Shown in pieces: positions 1-5,813 of a DNA stretch of 19,012 nucleotides. The stretch spans positions 1-19,012 of the forward strand of contig JALUMJ010000213.1 of NCBI GenBank assembly GCA_027040375.1. Reading direction: 5' to 3'. The notes beneath the pieces are model-generated. The model searched no databases, was not told where the DNA came from, and was given only the letters and a program-made list of their open reading frames with translations. Each line of letters opens with the position of its first letter. The first letter of the stretch is position 1. Both the position numbers and the translations under genes were made by a program. The DNA comes from Campylobacteraceae bacterium (GTDB lineage Bacteria > Campylobacterota > Campylobacteria > Campylobacterales > Sulfurospirillaceae).

Positions 1-195
1 ATTATTGTTTTTATTTGGATATTTTCTTATCAAAAGTTAATTCATCACAAATCAATATTTACAAAATTTGAAGATATGTATGATTTTACATACAGAATAT
101 TTGGAAGAGAGTTCTATATATTGGATATTTGCTCAATATTATCAAACAGATTGATTAAATTATCAAAAGCGATAAACACAAGGATAAAATATTGA
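1..195 (+). CDS. C-terminal fragment of NuoL/DabB-like proton-conducting membrane subunit (5' truncated by window edge)
   Basis: Frame 1 is open from the first base to TGA at 193-195 and encodes the last 64 residues of a protein whose start lies outside the window. It begins with a hydrophobic segment (residues 1-10), followed by a mixed tail containing MYDFTYRIFGREFYILD and NRLIKLSKAIN. That tail resembles the C-terminus of NuoL/MrpA-type subunits, where a YRL..NKYYVDELYD-like stretch follows the last helices. DabB, the membrane partner of DabA, belongs to this PF00361 family and is normally encoded just upstream of dabA, so position supports the call. The stop overlaps the next start (TGATG), indicating co-translation. 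The fragment is short, so the family call rests mainly on context plus a weak tail resemblance. Confidence 0.6.
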   Translation: MIVFIWIFSYQKLIHHKSIFTKFEDMYDFTYRIFGREFYILDICSILSNRLIKLSKAINTRIKY

Positions 196-941
196 TGAAT
201 TATCTAGTTTTACTAATTATATTTTTACTTCCTATTTTTCCTTTTAGTTTAGCAACAAACAAAATATTAAACAAACTAAGGACAAAATATTTTTCCATAG
301 CCATTTTGCTTATGTTTATAGTTGGAAACTTGCTGCTTTTAAAGATAGATATAAACTCACAAATATTAGAGTTTTTGAGTATTTTTACCATATTTTTCTA
401 TAGCTTTAGGTTGCTTGGAACAAACAATTTGAAAACTTTTGCTATCTATCTTTATACGATAATCGGCTCTTTATCTCTTCTTTGGTCTCTTATGGGTGGA
501 GATATTTTAGAGTATATGATTATAAAGATTCCAATTTTAGCTTCATTTTTGGCACTTTTTTGTTTTTTACAATCTCAATTTCTGATAATCCATCAAAAAA
601 GCCTAAGTGGGCTTGGAAATGTTATGCCAAGATTTTCCATACTGTTTATACTCTCACTTATGGGCGTATCGTCATCACTACTTTTTTTAGGTTATGAGAT
701 GCTTGAAATTGAACTCTCAGGGCTCCCCGTGATTTATGGTCTTGTCTTGATAATTTCTTGGGTATTTATAAACTGGGGTTCTATAAAAGTTATAGAGTGG
801 TTGATATATGGGGTTGAAAATAAAAATAGAATTTACAAAGATATAAATATAACTCAGATGAGTATCTTGATTTTATTGGCCTTAGCAAGCGCGGGAACTT
901 TTATATTCTACTCTATTCAAACCACAGGACTAGCGCTATGA
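195..941 (+). CDS. Unnamed ~8-helix membrane protein between dabB-like gene and dabA
   Basis: Encodes about 248 residues, almost entirely hydrophobic, with roughly eight predicted membrane segments (near residues 2-19, 31-50, 59-77, 80-100, 107-129, 143-167, 174-203 and 221-244). I do not recognise a named family. The stretch around MPRFSILFILSLMGVSSSLL vaguely recalls the MPR...FL.ASL.G.P segment in the second half of NuoL/NuoM antiporter-like subunits, so it may be a divergent, shortened antiporter-like subunit that helps DabB couple ion flow to DIC uptake; that is inference. ATG195 forms a TGATG overlap with the upstream stop. TTG192 is an alternative start with slightly better spacing from the AAGGA at 180-184. 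Its stop overlaps the dabA start as ATGA. Confidence 0.75.
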   Translation: MNYLVLLIIFLLPIFPFSLATNKILNKLRTKYFSIAILLMFIVGNLLLLKIDINSQILEFLSIFTIFFYSFRLLGTNNLKTFAIYLYTIIGSLSLLWSLMGGDILEYMIIKIPILASFLALFCFLQSQFLIIHQKSLSGLGNVMPRFSILFILSLMGVSSSLLFLGYEMLEIELSGLPVIYGLVLIISWVFINWGSIKVIEWLIYGVENKNRIYKDINITQMSILILLALASAGTFIFYSIQTTGLAL

Positions 942-3900
942 TAGTATCAAATAAAGAAATTTTATACATAAACTCCCTTATAGAAAATGCCGTTGATCTT
1001 TTTCATAATTTTTGGCCTATGACTTCATTTATACATCACAATCCTTTGCATGGTTTTGAAAATATGCACTTTGAAAAAGCTATAAAAGAAGCAGAAGTAT
1101 ATTTTCACAATAAGAAATTTTTGTCAAGAGAGGAATATCAAGATTTTTACGAACAAGGCAAAATAAAAATAGACAAATTAGAATGTGAGATAGAGCACTA
1201 TTGCCAAAAAAACAGTCTGGACGATAGATATAAAAAACTTTTTTTGCATCTGTTTTTAAATACAAAAAATCTAAAAAAACTAGATTTTGCACAGGATATA
1301 AAACACAAAATTAACAGTACTATAAAAAAGAAGATGTCAAACAGTTGCAAACTTCAAGAAACAAAACAACTTGGTGTAAAATTTGGCTTTTGCGATGCGT
1401 TGGATAGCTTATATGGGACAAATCTTTGCCAAGAGATGAATATAAAGTTGAACAAGGTAGCCATGAGACACTTAGATGAAGGTCAAGCTACCTGGAAACC
1501 GGCTCAAAGTGAAAAAGGTATGTTTTACGCTTGGAAAAGATTGATTAAAAAAGATAAACAATTTTTTAGTAATTCTTTGCAGATTTGTAGAATTTTAACG
1601 CTAAGTGACAAACCTGAAGATATCATATTTTGGGTTTTAAACGAATTAAAAATACCAAAACATGAGTGGGAAAGTTTTTTTATATTGCAATTTGGGAAAC
1701 TGCATGGTTGGACTGGTTTTTTAAGATGGAGAAGCACAAATAAAGAATATACATATCAAAAGAAGTCGCCAGCTTTTTTAGAAGAATTTTTAGCTATACG
1801 GTTGTATTTTCTGTACATGTATCTTAAAAAGGCTAAAAAAAGCATTGGATATTTTCCTGATTTTCAAAGATTAAAGCTAGAACTATCCAAAAAAGAGAGT
1901 TTTTTGAGATTGCAATATCACTCTGGTAAAATGTTACCAAATTTTATAGAAAGATATGAGATTTCTGAAGAAAAAAACAGTATCTTAGATTTATATGAAG
2001 ATTATATACTGGCATACAATCAAAATTATATAGAAATTAATGCTGATTTTTTATCTAAATTATTGAACAACTTTGACCAAAATTTTGAAGATTATAATTT
2101 ACTCTTAGAAAATATAGAAGATTATCATGAGCATGAAGGTTTTATCTATCTAAAAGCTATGGAAGAAAATTATATAGAAAATATAATGATAGATATATTA
2201 CCAAATTTAAAGAAGAATAAGCAAGTCCAAATAGACGCACAACTTTTCTTTTGTATTGACACTAGAAGCGAGAGCATAAGAAGAAATATCGAAGAAGTTG
2301 GAAATTTTGAGACTTTCGGAATTGGCGGTTTTTTTGGCATACCTTTAAAGCTAATAGATATATCAAAGAAACACGAATCAGATTTATGTCCAGCTATAGT
2401 TAAACCAAAAAACATAGTTTATAGATTTCAAGAGGGCGATGAATTACCAAGCATAAAACTAAAAAAAGTATTAAAACATATCTATCATGACTTAAAATAC
2501 AATACTATGTCAGCATACATAACTGTTGAAACTATTGGGCTATTGTTTGGATTTGATTTTTTTGGAAAAAGCATATGGCCAAACTTATATATGCCAATAA
2601 GAAAAAAGGTATTTAACGAAGATTATGATGCAAAACTTTTGGTTGATAAATACCCAAAGGAAGAGATTTTATCTAAAATAAAAAATCTACAAATCGAAAT
2701 CATAAAGCAAGCAATCAAAGAAAATTATGCTCTTGATACATCAAATCTAGAAGAAGAATTAGATGATTTTTTACAAATCATAACATCTCATGAAAACAAA
2801 ATCAATTTGCAAAAAGGAGTGATTGAGCCTAAAACAAGATTAGCTTTAAAACTAGGATTAATGCACTATGAAGAAGTGAGATTGCAACAATTGCTACAAA
2901 ATGATTACCAAATTTCATATTTTCACAAAATAAAACATATAGAAAAACTCTCTAAAGTTGGTTTTACTTTTAAGGAACAACTATTTTATGCTAAAAATGC
3001 TCTTGCTTTAACTGGATTGACAGATTATTTTGCTCCTATTGTTGTGCTTTGTGGTCATGAAAGTAGTTCCGAAAATAATCCTTATGAATCTGCACTTGAT
3101 TGTGGAGCATGTGGAGGAAAAAGTAGCGATATAAATGCTAGGGTCATGACTTATATACTAAATAAACCTAAAATTAGAGAAGAATTAAAGCCAGAGATAA
3201 ACATACCTCAAAATACAGTGTTTATAAGTGCCGTTCACAATACCGTAAGCGATAAAGTTTTGATTCAACCACGAGATATTCCAGATGATAAAATAAACGA
3301 GATAAAAAATCTGCAAGAGATACTAGATAAAGCGACTAAAAATTCCGCACTTCAAAGAGCAAAAAGACTCCCCCTTGGTGAGAAATTAGATGAAAAAAAA
3401 GCTTTAAAATTTATGCAAAGAAATACTCAAGATTGGTCTCAAACAAGACCTGAATGGGGACTTGCCACTAATCACTCTTTTATAATAGGACCAAGAAATA
3501 TAAGCAAAAGTATCAAATTTGACAATAGAGTTTTTTTACACTCATATGACTATAAAAAAGATAAGATTGGTTACTACCTTGAAATCATTCTTTCGGCACC
3601 ACTTGTTATCGCAGAGTGGATAAATATGGAACATTTTTTCTCATCTTTGGATAATAAAACTTTTGGCAGCGAAAGCAAAATATATCACAATGTTGTTGGG
3701 CGTCTTGGTGTGATTAGCGGAAATATGAGTGATTTAAGAACAGGATTAGCTGCACAAAGTGTACATTTAAAAGGCAAAATTTATCATGAGCCTATAAGAT
3801 TGATAACATTTGTAGATGCGCCTTTTTATGAGTATAGAATAGCTATAGATAAGATAAAAAAAGTATCACAATTAGTATATAATGAATGGATAAAAATGAT

Positions 3901-4000
3901 CTTTATAGATAGAAAAGAAGAAGCTTTTTTTTACTATCATGGAAACACATGTAGTTGGAAAAAAATAAAATTTGAAAGCTTAGGAGAAGTCTCATGTTAA
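938..4000 (+). CDS. dabA: DabA-type inorganic carbon transporter subunit (DUF2309), large form
   Basis: A 1020-residue soluble or peripheral protein of the DUF2309/UPF0753 family. With the membrane subunit DabB it forms an energy-coupled CO2-to-bicarbonate (DIC) accumulation complex at the cytoplasmic membrane. The beta-carbonic-anhydrase-like zinc site is visible: FFCIDTRSE gives Cys439, Asp441 and Arg443, and CGHESSSENNPYESALDCGACGG gives His707 and Cys722. The 15-residue His-to-Cys spacing is that of characterised DabA. The Cys439-His707 interval (268 residues) is longer than in the ~830-residue Halothiobacillus form as I remember it, so this is the long version. ATG938 overlaps the previous stop (ATGA) and has AGGA at 926-929. 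The stop lies inside the next gene's start region. Codon use is very AT-rich. Confidence 0.93.
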   Translation: MIVSNKEILYINSLIENAVDLFHNFWPMTSFIHHNPLHGFENMHFEKAIKEAEVYFHNKKFLSREEYQDFYEQGKIKIDKLECEIEHYCQKNSLDDRYKKLFLHLFLNTKNLKKLDFAQDIKHKINSTIKKKMSNSCKLQETKQLGVKFGFCDALDSLYGTNLCQEMNIKLNKVAMRHLDEGQATWKPAQSEKGMFYAWKRLIKKDKQFFSNSLQICRILTLSDKPEDIIFWVLNELKIPKHEWESFFILQFGKLHGWTGFLRWRSTNKEYTYQKKSPAFLEEFLAIRLYFLYMYLKKAKKSIGYFPDFQRLKLELSKKESFLRLQYHSGKMLPNFIERYEISEEKNSILDLYEDYILAYNQNYIEINADFLSKLLNNFDQNFEDYNLLLENIEDYHEHEGFIYLKAMEENYIENIMIDILPNLKKNKQVQIDAQLFFCIDTRSESIRRNIEEVGNFETFGIGGFFGIPLKLIDISKKHESDLCPAIVKPKNIVYRFQEGDELPSIKLKKVLKHIYHDLKYNTMSAYITVETIGLLFGFDFFGKSIWPNLYMPIRKKVFNEDYDAKLLVDKYPKEEILSKIKNLQIEIIKQAIKENYALDTSNLEEELDDFLQIITSHENKINLQKGVIEPKTRLALKLGLMHYEEVRLQQLLQNDYQISYFHKIKHIEKLSKVGFTFKEQLFYAKNALALTGLTDYFAPIVVLCGHESSSENNPYESALDCGACGGKSSDINARVMTYILNKPKIREELKPEINIPQNTVFISAVHNTVSDKVLIQPRDIPDDKINEIKNLQEILDKATKNSALQRAKRLPLGEKLDEKKALKFMQRNTQDWSQTRPEWGLATNHSFIIGPRNISKSIKFDNRVFLHSYDYKKDKIGYYLEIILSAPLVIAEWINMEHFFSSLDNKTFGSESKIYHNVVGRLGVISGNMSDLRTGLAAQSVHLKGKIYHEPIRLITFVDAPFYEYRIAIDKIKKVSQLVYNEWIKMIFIDRKEEAFFYYHGNTCSWKKIKFESLGEVSC

Positions 4001-4305
4001 TGCAAAAGATGAAAAAAGTGGAAATTATAACAGAAGGTTCAAATCTTGAGATGCTAAAGAGGATTTTGGACAAGATTGACATCAAGGGTTACACGATATT
4101 TCACAACCTCGAGGGTATGGGAAGTCACGGTTTTCACGAGGGGCACTTGCTTTTTAACGAAGAAGACGCCTTGGTTATGCTTATGAGCGTTGTTGACGAA
4201 CAAAAAGCAAACGATATAGCTTTGGGACTTGAGCCATTTTTACAAAAACACTCAGGTGCGATTTTTTTGACTGACACCATAAGAGCAAAGGCAAAGGTAA
4301 ATTGA
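3994..4305 (+). CDS. PII-like signalling protein linked to the Dab carbon transporter
   Basis: Encodes 103 residues with the ferredoxin-like PII pattern: KKVEIITEG strand, helix LEMLKRILDKI, a short T-loop region around HNLEGMGSHGFHEG, then LVMLMSVVDEQKANDIALGLEPFL and a final AIFLTDT strand. PII/GlnB proteins bind adenine nucleotides and small metabolites and control transporters or enzymes. The T-loop is shorter than in GlnB and has no obvious uridylylation tyrosine, which points to a PII-like (SbtB/CPII-type) member rather than a nitrogen regulator. Coupling to dabA suggests it senses bicarbonate or adenylate state and gates DIC uptake; this is inference. ATG3994 is chosen because AGGAGA at 3982-3987 sits 6 nt upstream. 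ATG4000 and ATG4009 are later alternatives. It overlaps dabA by 7 nt and the next gene by TTGA. Confidence 0.85.
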   Translation: MLMQKMKKVEIITEGSNLEMLKRILDKIDIKGYTIFHNLEGMGSHGFHEGHLLFNEEDALVMLMSVVDEQKANDIALGLEPFLQKHSGAIFLTDTIRAKAKVN

Positions 4306-5813
4306 GCGACATCATACTTTGCACTTTCAATGCCAGATATACTCATACTTCCATAGGACTTAGATGTCTCTTTGCAAATCTTAAAGAGTTACAAAGTGAC
4401 GCAAAAATCTTAGAATTTATCATCAATTCTAGCATTGAAGATGCGGTAGAGCAAACCTTAGCTCAAATGCCCAAGATTGTAGGAATTGGCGTTTATATCT
4501 GGAATGCCATAGAAGTTAGTGAGTTTATAAAGATTATGAAGAAGATAGCCCCAGAAATTATCATCATAATAGGAGGGCCTGAAGCTAGTTATTTGCCACA
4601 TAGAGTTGATTTTAGTGCTAGTGATTATGTCGTGCAAGGAGAGGGGGATGTTGTATTTTATGAATTATGCAAAGACATACTAGAGCAAAACCCACCAAAG
4701 CAGAAGATAATCAAAGCTTCCATGGTGAATATAAATGAGATAGAGATGCCTTATCGGCACTATAGCGATGAAGATATCGCACACAGGTATGTTTATGTTG
4801 AAGCTAGCAGAGGATGCCCTTACTCTTGTGAATTTTGCCTTTCATCTTTGGATAAAAAAGTGAGAAACATAGAAATAGAAAAATTCTTAGAAGAGCTTCA
4901 AATCTTGTGGGATAGAGGAGTGCGGAGTTTTAAGTTTATAGATAGGACTTTTAATCAAGGAATTGAGCGAGCAAATAGATTTATGGATTTTTTCTTATCT
5001 AAAGAGCCTCCATATTTTATACATTTTGAAGTAGTACCAGATAATTTTCCAAGCTCGCTAAAGCAGAGGATAAAGCAGTTTCCGCCAGCTTCTTTGCAGC
5101 TAGAAGTCGGTATTCAAACCCTAAACCCTCAAGTTTCAGCAAATATATATAGAAAACTAAACATTGAAAAAATCGAAAAAAACCTCAACTTTTTAGACAA
5201 TGAAACAAAAGCACACCTACATGTAGATTTAATAATCGGACTGCCTGGCGAAAGTCTAGAGGGGTTTGGTCAAAATTTAGACCAACTCTATGCCATGACA
5301 AAATGTGAAATTCAATTAGGAATACTCAAAAAACTCTCTGGCACCACGATAGATAGGCATGATAAAATGCACGGCATGGTATATAGCGATAAACCGCCTT
5401 ATGATATACTTCAAAATGACTTGATTCCATATGAAATGATGCAAAAGATGAAAAGATTTGCAAGATTTTGGGATTTGGTTTATAATAGCGGAAACTTTAG
5501 AAAAAGTGTTCTCTATCTTTTTAAAGATGGAAAAGTTTATGATGGTTTTTTTGCCTTTAGCGAATGGATATACTCACAAACCCTATCAACTTGGCAAATT
5601 TCACTAGATAGACTTGCGGGGCTTTTATGCGATTACATAATAACAAAGCTACATGTAAGCGAAAAAGAAGCGAAAGAGTGCATGATAGATGATATAAATG
5701 TGGTCAAAGGAAGAAAATTGCCTAAATTTCTAAGGATGGATGATGAACGCAAAAGCAAAGAAAGGAAAATTCCAAAATTTAACAAACGACAATTAAAACA
5801 TTCTGCTTACTGA
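4302..5813 (+). CDS. B12-binding-domain radical SAM protein with DUF4080 C-terminus
   Basis: A 503-residue radical SAM enzyme. Residues ~1-130 form a cobalamin-binding-like Rossmann domain (IILCTFNARYTHTSIGLR, IVGIGVYIWN, IIIIGGPEASY). The radical SAM core follows, with the [4Fe-4S] motif GCPYSCEFC (Cys172, Cys176, Cys179) and the downstream LIIGLPGE. The region IQLGILKKLSGT...HGMVYSDKPPYDIL and YNSGNF is characteristic of DUF4080, found at the C-terminus of these proteins. The substrate is unknown for this subfamily and I assign none. The canonical DxHxxG B12 ligand motif is not evident, so cobalamin binding is uncertain. The start is TTG4302 overlapping the previous TGA, with only a weak AAGG upstream, so expression probably depends on re-initiation from the PII-like gene. 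The 3' end overlaps the opposite-strand gene by 7 bp. Confidence 0.88.
   Translation: MSDIILCTFNARYTHTSIGLRCLFANLKELQSDAKILEFIINSSIEDAVEQTLAQMPKIVGIGVYIWNAIEVSEFIKIMKKIAPEIIIIIGGPEASYLPHRVDFSASDYVVQGEGDVVFYELCKDILEQNPPKQKIIKASMVNINEIEMPYRHYSDEDIAHRYVYVEASRGCPYSCEFCLSSLDKKVRNIEIEKFLEELQILWDRGVRSFKFIDRTFNQGIERANRFMDFFLSKEPPYFIHFEVVPDNFPSSLKQRIKQFPPASLQLEVGIQTLNPQVSANIYRKLNIEKIEKNLNFLDNETKAHLHVDLIIGLPGESLEGFGQNLDQLYAMTKCEIQLGILKKLSGTTIDRHDKMHGMVYSDKPPYDILQNDLIPYEMMQKMKRFARFWDLVYNSGNFRKSVLYLFKDGKVYDGFFAFSEWIYSQTLSTWQISLDRLAGLLCDYIITKLHVSEKEAKECMIDDINVVKGRKLPKFLRMDDERKSKERKIPKFNKRQLKHSAY

Noticed and set aside
938..4000. Recent horizontal transfer of the dab region based on higher AT content
   Set aside because: dabA looks more AT-rich than the TCA genes, but the AsmA-like and mltG genes are similarly AT-rich, and highly expressed TCA genes often differ in composition; not enough to claim transfer.
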